Assembly (NCBI RefSeq): GCF_018780075.1
Contig: NZ_JADMKB010000027.1
Location: forward strand, 1-64,000
Direction of reading: 5' to 3'
Origin: Hydrogenophaga sp.
GTDB taxonomy: Bacteria > Pseudomonadota > Gammaproteobacteria > Burkholderiales > Burkholderiaceae_C
Length of the DNA: 64,000 nt
The notes beneath the pieces were generated by a model, which saw only the letters and a list, made by a program, of their open reading frames with translations, searched no databases and was not told where the DNA came from. Positions 47,623-56,047 of the stretch are shown in pieces (the first letter of the stretch is position 1; each line of letters opens with the position of its first letter). Made by a program: the position numbers and the translations under genes.

Positions 47623-48903
47623 TCAGTAGCCGAGTGCCCGGGGCAGGGTGGTGACGACCGCGGGGAAGAACATGCACAGCACCAGCACCGCGTACATCAG
47701 CGTGATGAAGGGCCAGGCGTTGCGCACCAGCTCGCGCATGGTCACGCCGGTCACGCCGCAGACCACGAACAGCACCACGCCGACGGGTGGCGTGAGCATG
47801 CCGATCACCAGGTTGAGCACGAACAAAAAGCCGAAGTGCAGCGGGTCGATGCCGTACTGCAGCGCGATGGGGTGCAGCAGCGGCACCAGCATGATGTAGG
47901 CCGCATTCGACTCCAGGAACATGCCCACCACAAACAGCAGCACCGATACCAGCGCGAGGAACACCAGTGGATCGGACGTCAGCCCGCGCAGCGCCTGCGA
48001 CAGCGTCTGCGGCAGCAGGTCCACCGTCATCAGGTAGGTGATCACCGAGGCGAAGGCGATCAGCGCACCGACCACCGCCGAGGTGATGGCCGCGCGCACC
48101 ACCAGGCCCGGCAGGTCGCGCACCGAGAGCTGGCGCGTGATGAAGAAACCGATGATCAGTGCATAGACCACGGCAATCGCCGCGCCCTCGGTGGCGGTGA
48201 AGGCGCCGCCCACGATGCCGCCGATCACCAGCACCGGCATGGCCAGCACCACCAGCGAGCGGCGCAGTTCGTGCAGCACATGGGCGATGCGGAAGGGCTC
48301 GCCCGTGACGGCCCAGCCACGCCGCGTGGCGATCCAGGAGCACAGCGCCATAAAGCCCACCGTGATGATCAGGCCCGGCACCACGCCGGCCATGAACATG
48401 CCGCCGACCGACACCGACGACCCCGCCATGAAGGCGTAGACGATCATGGCGCCGCTGGGCGGGATGATGGGACCCAGGTTGGCTGCGGCCGCCACGATGG
48501 CGGTGGCGAAACCCTTGTCGTAGATCCTGGAGAGCGAGGGCACGAGGATGGACGAGAGCGCGCTCGCGTCCGACACCGCCGCGCCCGACACCGTGGCCAG
48601 GCCCGCACCCGAGAGCATGGTCACGTGGGCCATGCCACCGCGCACCCGGCCCACCAGCGCGTTGGCCAGCCCGATCAGGCGCTCCACGATGCCGGCCTTG
48701 ATCATCAGCTCGCCCGCGAGCATGAAGAAGGGGATGGACATCAAAGGGAACGAATTGACCGCGTGCATCATGCGCTGCGGCACCATGGAGAAATCGACCC
48801 CCGTGGCCCAGAGGGCGCCGAGCGCGGCGACGCCCATGGCAAAGGCGATCGGCAGGCCGAAGCAGGCCAGCAGCATGAAGCCGATGACGACGGCGGCGCT
48901 CAT
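47623..48903 (-). CDS. TRAP transporter large permease (DctM)
   Basis: MLAGELMIKAGIVERLIGLANALVGRVRGGMAHVTMLSGAGLATVSGAAVSDASALSSILVPSLSRIYDKGFATAIVAAAANLGPIIPPSGAMIVYAFMAGSS. Confidence 0.95.
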   Translation of the reverse strand: MSAAVVIGFMLLACFGLPIAFAMGVAALGALWATGVDFSMVPQRMMHAVNSFPLMSIPFFMLAGELMIKAGIVERLIGLANALVGRVRGGMAHVTMLSGAGLATVSGAAVSDASALSSILVPSLSRIYDKGFATAIVAAAANLGPIIPPSGAMIVYAFMAGSSVSVGGMFMAGVVPGLIITVGFMALCSWIATRRGWAVTGEPFRIAHVLHELRRSLVVLAMPVLVIGGIVGGAFTATEGAAIAVVYALIIGFFITRQLSVRDLPGLVVRAAITSAVVGALIAFASVITYLMTVDLLPQTLSQALRGLTSDPLVFLALVSVLLFVVGMFLESNAAYIMLVPLLHPIALQYGIDPLHFGFLFVLNLVIGMLTPPVGVVLFVVCGVTGVTMRELVRNAWPFITLMYAVLVLCMFFPAVVTTLPRALGY

Positions 48904-48934
48904 GTCGATGCCTCCATGAAATGTGTGGCGACGT

Positions 48935-49477
48935 TCATTCCGCACCTCCGGCGACCGCGAGGGGCGGCCCTTCGATGGCGATGCGCACCAGATGCAGGCC
49001 CGAGAGCAGGGCGCCGATACCCACCGGCGCAATGAACCAGCCCACGCTCCAGTCCAGCGTGGCCATGAGCTCGTCCCACTGTTCGGCCGCCACGCCCCAC
49101 GAGGCCCAGGCGATCGCCAGCATCAGGGCCGCGCTGAGCGCCGCCGCGATCCGGCGCAGGCCGGTCTGCACCGGCACGGGCAGCTTAAGCACCACGATGT
49201 CGATGCCGATGTGCGCGCCCTGGCGAACGCCCAGCGGGATCGCCAGGAAGATGCTCCACACGAAGGCGAGGCGCGAGATCTCGTCGGCCCAGTCGATCGA
49301 CAGGTTGAACCCGTAGCGCAGCAGCACCTGCGCCGAGACCACGCCCACCATGGTGCCCACGGCCACCAGCAGCAGCACCATGATCCCGTGGTCGAACGCG
49401 TGGAGCACGCGGCCCGGCCAGCGTGCCGTGTCGTAGACGACGGGCAGCACCGGGTGGCGCAAGACGGCTTCGCTCAT
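48935..49477 (-). CDS. TRAP transporter small permease (DctQ)
   Basis: VSAQVLLRYGFNLSIDWADEISRLAFVWSIFLAIPLGVRQGAHIGIDIV. Confidence 0.93.
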   Translation of the reverse strand: MSEAVLRHPVLPVVYDTARWPGRVLHAFDHGIMVLLLVAVGTMVGVVSAQVLLRYGFNLSIDWADEISRLAFVWSIFLAIPLGVRQGAHIGIDIVVLKLPVPVQTGLRRIAAALSAALMLAIAWASWGVAAEQWDELMATLDWSVGWFIAPVGIGALLSGLHLVRIAIEGPPLAVAGGAE

Positions 49478-49487
49478 GCCTCGCTCC

Positions 49488-50492
49488 TCAGCGCTTGGCC
49501 ACTTCGGCCAGCACCTGATCGACCAGCTCGGCGCCGGCGCGTTTCTTCACCCCGTCGAGCACCGCCGCCATCGCCACCTTGCGCATCTCTTCCTTCACGG
49601 CCGGCGACACCTCGGTGTAGGTCATCTTGCCCTTGAGGCCGGCCAGGGCGCTGGCCTCGGTCGTGATGGCCAGCTTGCGCTGGTGGGCGATGGTGGTGGT
49701 CATGGCTTCGCGGATCAGCTTCTGCTGTTCGGGCTTCAGCTGCTCGAAGGCCTTCTTGCTGGCGACCACGGCGATGAAGTCGAAGAAATGGCCCGAGTTG
49801 CTCAGGTGCTTCTGCACCTCGCCGTAGCGGCTGGCGCTGATCACGGTGTACGGGTTCTCCTGCGCGTCCACCACGTGTTGTTCGAGCGCCGAGTACACCT
49901 CCTTGGCATCCATGGCCACCGGGTTGGCGCCGAGCGCGCGGAAGGTGGCCAGGTGGGTTTCGTTGGGTTGCAGGCGCAGCTTCATGCCCTTGAGGTCGGC
50001 GATGTTTTGCACCGGCGCCCGGCTGTTGGTGATGTGGCGCATGCCCAGTTCCATCCAGCCCAGGGCGATGAAGCCCTTGTCCTGCAGCTTCTTGTCGATG
50101 GCGTCACCGACCGGGCCGTCGATCACGCGGAAGGCGGCGTCGCGGTTGGCAAAGATGAAGGGCAGGCTCACCGCTTCCAGCTCGGGCGCGATGCGCGAGA
50201 GGAAGGCCGCGCCGACCCAGGTGATGGCCAGGGTGCCCGAGCGCACCGCGTCCACGTTTTCCTTGGCGCCACCGAGCTGCATGGCGGGGAACACATCCAC
50301 CACCAGCTGGTTGTTGCTCAGGCGGGCCACCTCTTTCTTGAACACCTGTTCCACCGCCACGCTGCTGGGGTGCTCGACGGCGAAGTTGCCGGCGATCTGC
50401 AGCTTCTGCTGGGCGTGGGCGGGGGTGGCGGCCATCAGGGCGACGGCCAGGGACACGGGGGCGAGCAGGCGGGCAAAAGAGGGTGTTTTCAT
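49488..50492 (-). CDS. TRAP transporter substrate-binding protein (DctP family)
   Basis: Signal peptide then KLQIAGNFAVEHPSSVAVEQVFKKEVARLSNNQLVVDVFPAMQLGGAKENVDAVRSGTLAITWVG. Confidence 0.93.
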   Translation of the reverse strand: MKTPSFARLLAPVSLAVALMAATPAHAQQKLQIAGNFAVEHPSSVAVEQVFKKEVARLSNNQLVVDVFPAMQLGGAKENVDAVRSGTLAITWVGAAFLSRIAPELEAVSLPFIFANRDAAFRVIDGPVGDAIDKKLQDKGFIALGWMELGMRHITNSRAPVQNIADLKGMKLRLQPNETHLATFRALGANPVAMDAKEVYSALEQHVVDAQENPYTVISASRYGEVQKHLSNSGHFFDFIAVVASKKAFEQLKPEQQKLIREAMTTTIAHQRKLAITTEASALAGLKGKMTYTEVSPAVKEEMRKVAMAAVLDGVKKRAGAELVDQVLAEVAKR

Positions 50493-50530
50493 GGCGGTGC
50501 TTTCGAGGTGAGTGAAAAGGCGGGTATGGA

Positions 50531-51283
50531 TCAGGGGGTGCGGCCTGCGGCGAGCAGGAGCGACAGGGCCGGGCTCAGGCCCCGGTTCGGTTTGAGCGGG
50601 GGCGCCGCAAAGCTGCCGCCGGTGGGGCGGTGCGGGCGCAGGGCGACCAGGCTTTCGGCATGGCGCACGGCGCTGGAGACGCCGTCCACCATGGGCACCG
50701 GCAGGCGCCCGGCCAGGCCGCGGGCCAGGCCCGCGAGCGGCGCGCCGGCCAGCACGATCACGTCGGCACCGTCTTCGTCCACACAGCGTTGCGCGAGCCG
50801 CACCAGGCGCTCGCCCTGGTCGGTCTGCACGCTGCCGATGTCGGCCAGCGGTTCGTCGAGCCCTCGGATGCTGGCCAGCCGGCCGGTGAGGCCGCTGGCG
50901 TGCACCGTTTCGCGGTACCAGGGACGGATGCGCTGCGAGATCGCCACGATGGAAAAGCGCTGGCCCAGCAGGCAGGCGCTGGCGAGTGCCGCTTCGGTGA
51001 GCCCGGTCACGGCGCAGGGCAGGGCTTCGCGCAGACCGCCCAGGCCGGGATCGCCGAAGGCCGCCACCACCACGGCGTCGTACCCCGCGTGGTGCTGCGC
51101 CGCCAGTTCGGCCGCGGCGTAGGCGCCGATCAGGGCCTCGAAGCGGGTCTCGATGTAGGCCACGCCGAAGGGCGCGGTCAGCACCGTGACCTCGGTCCCG
51201 GGCGACGCGCTGCGCATCGCCTCGGCGCGGATCAGGTCGGAGACGCTGTCCGAGATGTTGGGGTTGATGAACAGCAGCTTCAT
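50531..51283 (-). CDS. aspartate/glutamate racemase family protein (hydantoin/allantoin racemase-like)
   Basis: MKLLFINPNISDSVSDLIRAEAMRSASPGTEVTVLTAPFGVAYIETRFEALIGAYAAAEL; 4-bp overlap with the hydantoinase stop. Confidence 0.88.
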   Translation of the reverse strand: MKLLFINPNISDSVSDLIRAEAMRSASPGTEVTVLTAPFGVAYIETRFEALIGAYAAAELAAQHHAGYDAVVVAAFGDPGLGGLREALPCAVTGLTEAALASACLLGQRFSIVAISQRIRPWYRETVHASGLTGRLASIRGLDEPLADIGSVQTDQGERLVRLAQRCVDEDGADVIVLAGAPLAGLARGLAGRLPVPMVDGVSSAVRHAESLVALRPHRPTGGSFAAPPLKPNRGLSPALSLLLAAGRTP

Positions 51284-52713
51284 GGGGCGAGGCTCCGGGG
51301 CGCGCGGGGCAGCAGCGTGGGCGCGCCGCAGGCCAGAAAGCGGCCTTGGCCGGCGCGGGGATGGAAGGCCCCGTCCCACACCACCTCGCCGTTTGCAATC
51401 GTCGTGCCAGGCCAGGCGCGCAGGCGCTGGCCTTCGTAGGGCGTGTAGTCCACCGCGTGGTGCAGGTCGGCGTTGCGGATGACGCGCTCGCCCTCGTCCC
51501 AGATCACCAGGTCGGCGTCGCTGCCGATGGCCACCGTGCCCTTGCGCGGGTGCAGGCCGTAGGCCTTGGCCGGGTTCGTGGCGGTGAGTTCGACGAACTT
51601 CTCCAGCGTGATGCGCCCGCCCAGCACGCCCTCGGAATACAGCAAGGCCATCCGAGTCTCGATGCCGGGGATGCCGTTGGGGATGTGGCGGAACGGCACC
51701 TCTTCGCCGCCGGGCTTCTTGCCCTCTGGGTCGTCAAAGCGGAACGGGGCGTGGTCCGAAGAAAACACGGTGAACAGGCCATCGGCCAGGCCGTCCCAGA
51801 TCACGGCCTGGTTGGCCTTGTCGCGCGGTGGTGGGCTGCAGACGCAGCGCGCGCCCTGGTAGCTGTCGTCCAGGCCCAGGTCGTCGGCGGTGAGGAACAG
51901 GTACTGCGGGCAGGTCTCGGCAAACACCTTGAGGCCACGCGAACGCGCCCAGCGGATCTGCTCCACCGCCTCGCGCCCGGACACGTGCACGATCAGGATC
52001 GGCACGTCCACCAGCTCGGCCAGCGACATCGCGCGGTGCGTGGCCTCGCGCTCCACCAGCATCGGCCGCGACAGGCCGTGAAAGCGCGGCGCGGTGCGCC
52101 CGGCGGCCTCCAGCCGTTTCGTCAGCCACTCGATGCAGTCGGCGTTTTCGGCGTGCACCATGGCCATGGCGCCGTGCTCGCGGGCCACCGCCAGCACGTC
52201 CAGCATCTGGCCGTCGTCGAGCTTGAGGTCGTCGTAGGTCATGTAGATCTTGAACGAGCTGTAGCCCTCGGCGATCAGCGCGGGCAGTTCCTGTGCCAGC
52301 ACGGTGGGCGTGGGGTCGCTCACGATCAGGTGGAAGGCGTAGTCCACATGGGCGCGGCCCTCGGCGCGCTGGTGGTAGTCGGCCACGGCGGCGCGCAGGC
52401 TGCCGCCCTTGGCCTGGGCGGCGAACGGGATCACGGTGGTGGTGCCGCCACAGGCCGCGGCGCGGGTGCCGGTGTCGAAGTCGTCGGCCATGCGCAGCGG
52501 CGGGGCCATGGGCTGGTCGAGGTGGCAGTGGGCGTCCACGCCGCCGGGGGTGACGGTGCGACCGGCGGCGTCGATGTCCGTTGCGCCGCGCGGCAGCTCG
52601 CGGCCGAGCTGGGCGACGCGGCCGTCCCGCACGCCGATGTCGGCCAGGAACACGTCGCTGGCGGTGGCCACGCGGGCGTTGCGCACGACCAGGTCGAAGT
52701 CAAACGCGCTCAT
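51280..52713 (-). CDS. dihydropyrimidinase/D-hydantoinase family amidohydrolase
   Basis: FDLVVRNARVATASDVFLADIGVRDGRVAQLGRELPRGATDIDAAGRTVTPGGVDAHCHLDQPM; SSFKIYMTYDD (carbamylated-Lys region); FSSDHAPF. Confidence 0.92.
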   Translation of the reverse strand: MSAFDFDLVVRNARVATASDVFLADIGVRDGRVAQLGRELPRGATDIDAAGRTVTPGGVDAHCHLDQPMAPPLRMADDFDTGTRAAACGGTTTVIPFAAQAKGGSLRAAVADYHQRAEGRAHVDYAFHLIVSDPTPTVLAQELPALIAEGYSSFKIYMTYDDLKLDDGQMLDVLAVAREHGAMAMVHAENADCIEWLTKRLEAAGRTAPRFHGLSRPMLVEREATHRAMSLAELVDVPILIVHVSGREAVEQIRWARSRGLKVFAETCPQYLFLTADDLGLDDSYQGARCVCSPPPRDKANQAVIWDGLADGLFTVFSSDHAPFRFDDPEGKKPGGEEVPFRHIPNGIPGIETRMALLYSEGVLGGRITLEKFVELTATNPAKAYGLHPRKGTVAIGSDADLVIWDEGERVIRNADLHHAVDYTPYEGQRLRAWPGTTIANGEVVWDGAFHPRAGQGRFLACGAPTLLPRAPRSLAP

Positions 52714-52774
52714 GGGAAAACCTCCACCCTTCGGGCTGCGGTGCGAGCTTGCTCGGGGCGGCCCAGCGCGGCGC

Positions 52775-53323
52775 TCATGCCGTGGCTCCCGCCTCGGCCA
52801 GGGTGCGCTCCAGGCGCCCGCGCATCACCTCGCACACCTGGCCCAGCGCCTCGTCGCGTTCCTGCGCCGGGTCGTTGTGCAGGCGGCGCTCGAAGCTGTC
52901 GAAGACCGAGGCCAGCGAGGCGTGCAGCCGCAGCGCCACGAGAAACGGGAAGCCGAAGCGCTCGCGGTAGCGGGCGTTCAGGGCGTGGAGCCGCTCCCAG
53001 TCGGCGTGGCTCAGGGCCAGCAGGCCCAGGCGGCCCTGCTCGGCGTTGGACTCCGGGGTCATGGTGCCGGCCACGGCCTCGCGCCCGGCCAGCTCGGGGT
53101 GTGCGCGCAGCAGCGCGAGCTGCTCGTCCAGCGGGGCGCTGCGGATGCAGCCCGCCAGCGCCTCGAACACCGCCTCGCGGGAGGCGAACGGGCGGCGCTG
53201 CCAGGCGCGCTGCACCACCCAGGGCGACAGCTCGACCACGCCGCCCAGGCGGGCGACAAAACCGGACTCGTCGAGCGCCTGCAGCGCGTCGAAAGGAAGG
53301 GGGTGTGGGTCGGTGGTGGACAT
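52775..53323 (-). CDS. uraD: 2-oxo-4-hydroxy-4-carboxy-5-ureidoimidazoline decarboxylase
   Basis: FVARLGGVVELSPWVVQRAWQRRPFASREAVFEALAGCIRSAPLDEQLALLRAHPELAGREA...ESNAEQGRLGL. Confidence 0.92.
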   Translation of the reverse strand: MSTTDPHPLPFDALQALDESGFVARLGGVVELSPWVVQRAWQRRPFASREAVFEALAGCIRSAPLDEQLALLRAHPELAGREAVAGTMTPESNAEQGRLGLLALSHADWERLHALNARYRERFGFPFLVALRLHASLASVFDSFERRLHNDPAQERDEALGQVCEVMRGRLERTLAEAGATA

Positions 53324-53400
53324 CTTGGGCGCAGTTTGATGTCGCTTTGCGTTGCCGTCCATCGCATAATTTGATGTCAATCATTCGAATAAACAGCACG

Positions 53401-54372
53401 ATGAGAAGCCTCAACAGTCCCCTGCACCCGAAAGCGTTGCGCTACGTGGCGGCCGTGGCCCAGCTTGGCTCGGTCCAGGCCGCCGCGCGCGAGGTGTCGA
53501 TCTCTGCCTCGGCCATCGACCGCCAGATCCTGATCCTGGAAGAAGACCTGGGCGTGCCGCTGTTCGAGCGCCTGCCGCGCGGCATGCGGCTCACGGCTGC
53601 GGGCGAGCTGCTGCTGGCGCTGTCGCAGCGCTGGAAGGCCGACCTGAACCGCACGCTGTCCGACATCAAGCAGCTGCAGGGCGTGAACCACGGGCAGCTG
53701 CGCCTGGCCGCCATGGACAGCCACGCCAACGGCTTCCTGCCCGAGTTCCTGCAGACCGCGGCGCGCGAGCACCCGGGCATCGTGATCGACATCGAGATCG
53801 TCAGCCCCGACGACGCCGTGACCCACCTGCTCAGCGGCGACGTGGACATCGCCGTGGCCTTCAACCTCAAGCCCCAGCGCGACCTGAACCTGATCTGGAG
53901 CGCCGAGCTGCCGCTGGGTTGTGCGGTGGCGGCCGGGCACCCACTGGCCGCGCTCGCCGAGGTGGGCTTCAAGGACGTGGCGGCCTGGCCGCTGGCCGCG
54001 CAGAGCCGCGCGCTGGCGATTCGCCGCTACCTGGAAAAACGCCACGGCTGGCTGCTGCAGGAAGCGCGGCCGCCGCTGGTGACCAACTCGCTGCAGCTGG
54101 TCAAGAGCCTGGTGCGCAGCGGCAGCCACGTGGCACTGACCTCGGAGCTGGACGTGGGCCCCGAGGTGCTCGACGGCAGCGTGGTGTTCGTGCCCCTGCG
54201 CGACCGCAACGCGCAGGCGCAGAGCGTGTCGGTGGCCACCAGCGCGAGCCGCCCGCTGCCGCGCATCGCGCGCATCGTGGCCGAGTCGCTGGCGGTTCAT
54301 GTGGACCTGCACCTGCAGCGGGTGCGCCAGGCCGGCGCCGATACAAAACGAAAGAAACCGCTACCGCGCTGA
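53401..54372 (+). CDS. LysR-family transcriptional regulator
   Basis: LHPKALRYVAAVAQLGSVQAAAREVSISASAIDRQILILEEDLGVPLFERLPRGMRLTAAGELLL; divergent from uraD. Confidence 0.94.
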   Translation: MRSLNSPLHPKALRYVAAVAQLGSVQAAAREVSISASAIDRQILILEEDLGVPLFERLPRGMRLTAAGELLLALSQRWKADLNRTLSDIKQLQGVNHGQLRLAAMDSHANGFLPEFLQTAAREHPGIVIDIEIVSPDDAVTHLLSGDVDIAVAFNLKPQRDLNLIWSAELPLGCAVAAGHPLAALAEVGFKDVAAWPLAAQSRALAIRRYLEKRHGWLLQEARPPLVTNSLQLVKSLVRSGSHVALTSELDVGPEVLDGSVVFVPLRDRNAQAQSVSVATSASRPLPRIARIVAESLAVHVDLHLQRVRQAGADTKRKKPLPR

Positions 54373-54441
54373 CACCCTTGGCACGCTGGCCCCCGGCACC
54401 ATCACGGTCATGTTCAACAGCTTCCTGAAAGGGACACCGTC

Positions 54442-54912
54442 ATGAAAACCTGGATCAAACGCAGTCTCATCGGCTTTGCAGCCGCCACCGTCGTGCTCGG
54501 CGGTCTCACCGCCTGCGGTTCGCGCGGCGACCACGCCCGCGGCTGGAGCGACGAGCGCATCACCGAGGTGCGCGGCAAGGCCATCGAAAAAATCAGCGGC
54601 AAGCTCGACCTCAACGCCGAGCAGAAAGCCAAGCTCGGTGTGCTGGCCGACGAAATGATCGCCTCGCGCAAGGCCTTCAAGGGCGGCTCCGCCGACCCGC
54701 GCGCCGACATGAAATCGCTGGTGGCGGGCGACAAGTTCGACCGCATCAAGGCCCAGGCCCTGCTCGACCAGAAAACCCAGGTGGTGCAAGGCAACGGCCC
54801 CAAGGTGCTGGCCGCGTTTGGCGACTTCTACGACAGCCTGACCCCCGCGCAGCAACAGCAGGTGCGCGAGAAGATGGACCGGCGCGGTCATGGCTGGTGG
54901 GGCCGGGGCTGA
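54442..54912 (+). CDS. Spy/CpxP-like periplasmic lipoprotein
   Basis: MKTWIKRSLIGFAAATVVLGGLTACGSRGDH; LDLNAEQKAKLGVLADEMIASRKAF and YDSLTPAQQQQVREKMDRR (LTxxQ motif). Confidence 0.8.
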   Translation: MKTWIKRSLIGFAAATVVLGGLTACGSRGDHARGWSDERITEVRGKAIEKISGKLDLNAEQKAKLGVLADEMIASRKAFKGGSADPRADMKSLVAGDKFDRIKAQALLDQKTQVVQGNGPKVLAAFGDFYDSLTPAQQQQVREKMDRRGHGWWGRG

Positions 54913-54935
54913 TCGCTCCATTGAAAGCACCGGCC

Positions 54936-55334
54936 ATGTCGCCCGCTTTCCAGCCCATCCACCACCTGGCCCAGCAAAGCCGGGTTCACGCCCCGGCCTT
55001 GCTGGCCGGGGCCGACGACCCGCACGCCGAGCTGCTGGCCATGGTCTGGGGCCCGCGCTTCGACCGCCAGCACGCGCTCGACCTCTGGGCCCGGCTCTCG
55101 CAGCAGCAACCCGCCGAGGCCTTGCCACTGCTGCCCGCGCTGCTCTCGGCGGCCGACCGTTTCGACACCCTCGGGGTGCCGGTGCAGCACCGGCTGCGCC
55201 GCCTGATCGTGCGGCACCATGCGGCGGCGGCTCGGGGAGGCCCCGATTTGCCGCCGGGCCGCCCCAAGGCGAATCAACCCCCTTGGGGGGCAGCGACCCG
55301 CGCAGCGGTGGAGCGTGGGGGCCTGTCAGAATGA
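54936..55334 (+). CDS. hypothetical protein
   Basis: MSPAFQPIHHLAQQSRVHAPALLAGADDPHAELLAMVWGPRFDRQHALDLWARLSQQ; C-terminal part overlaps a repeat-like segment, so its end is uncertain. Confidence 0.4.
   Translation: MSPAFQPIHHLAQQSRVHAPALLAGADDPHAELLAMVWGPRFDRQHALDLWARLSQQQPAEALPLLPALLSAADRFDTLGVPVQHRLRRLIVRHHAAAARGGPDLPPGRPKANQPPWGAATRAAVERGGLSE
55278..55323 (-). repeat. second intergenic repeat family, copy 2
   Basis: CCCCCTTGGGGGGCAGCGACCCGCGCAGCGGTGGAGCGTGGGGGCC; inverted match to 35018-35052. Confidence 0.55.
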
Positions 55335-55338
55335 CCCG

Positions 55339-56040
55339 ATGAACCGCATCCTGCTGATCGACGACGACGAGCAACTCGGCCCGCCGCTGGCCATCTATTT
55401 CCAGCGTTTCGAGCTGCAGCTGGTGCACGCCACCCGCCCCAGCGAAGGGCTGGAGCGGCTGCGCAGCGGTGGCTTTGACGCCGCCATCCTCGACGTGATG
55501 CTGCCCGAGATGGACGGCTTCGAGCTCTGCCGCACCATCCGCAAGGACAGCGACATTCCCATCATCATGCTCACCGCGCGCGGCGAGGTGATGGACCGCA
55601 TCGTCGGGCTGGAGATCGGTGCCGACGACTACCTGCCCAAGCCCTTCGAGCCGCGCGAGCTGGTGGCGCGCATCCAGACCGTGCTGCGCCGCCTGAAGCC
55701 CAACGGCAACGGCCACACGCCCGCGATGAGCGCCGCCCCCACGCTGCGCTTTGACGGGCTGGAGATCGACACCGCGCGCCGCAGCGTGATCCGGGAAGGT
55801 CAGGCGATCGAACTCACCGGCACCGAATACGAGCTGCTGCTCCTGCTGGCCCGCGAGCCCGGCAAGGTGTTCAGCCGCGACGACATCCTGAACCAGCTGC
55901 GCGGCCACGAGGCCGACCTCTACACCCGCGCGGTGGACATCGTGGTCAGCCGCCTGCGCAAGAAGCTGGAGCCGCTGGACTGCATCAAGACCCTGCGCAA
56001 CGCCGGCTACTCGCTGGCGCTGCGGCGCCTGAACGTGTGA
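55339..56040 (+). CDS. OmpR/CpxR-family response regulator
   Basis: ILLIDDDEQLGPPLAIYFQRFELQL...AILDVMLPEMDGFELCRTIRKDSDIPIIMLTARGEVMDRIVGLEIGADDYLPKPFEPREL. Confidence 0.96.
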   Translation: MNRILLIDDDEQLGPPLAIYFQRFELQLVHATRPSEGLERLRSGGFDAAILDVMLPEMDGFELCRTIRKDSDIPIIMLTARGEVMDRIVGLEIGADDYLPKPFEPRELVARIQTVLRRLKPNGNGHTPAMSAAPTLRFDGLEIDTARRSVIREGQAIELTGTEYELLLLLAREPGKVFSRDDILNQLRGHEADLYTRAVDIVVSRLRKKLEPLDCIKTLRNAGYSLALRRLNV

Positions 56041-56047
56041 CCCCGAC

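Noticed and set aside
46570-49035. 821-aa + strand ORF
   Set aside because: Antisense to Bug and DctM; His/Arg/Gly/Asp repeats are a codon-bias artefact.
51346-53400. N-terminal ~685 residues of the 1008-aa + ORF
   Set aside because: Only the part from 53401 (LysR) is supported; the upstream portion is antisense to the hydantoinase and uraD.
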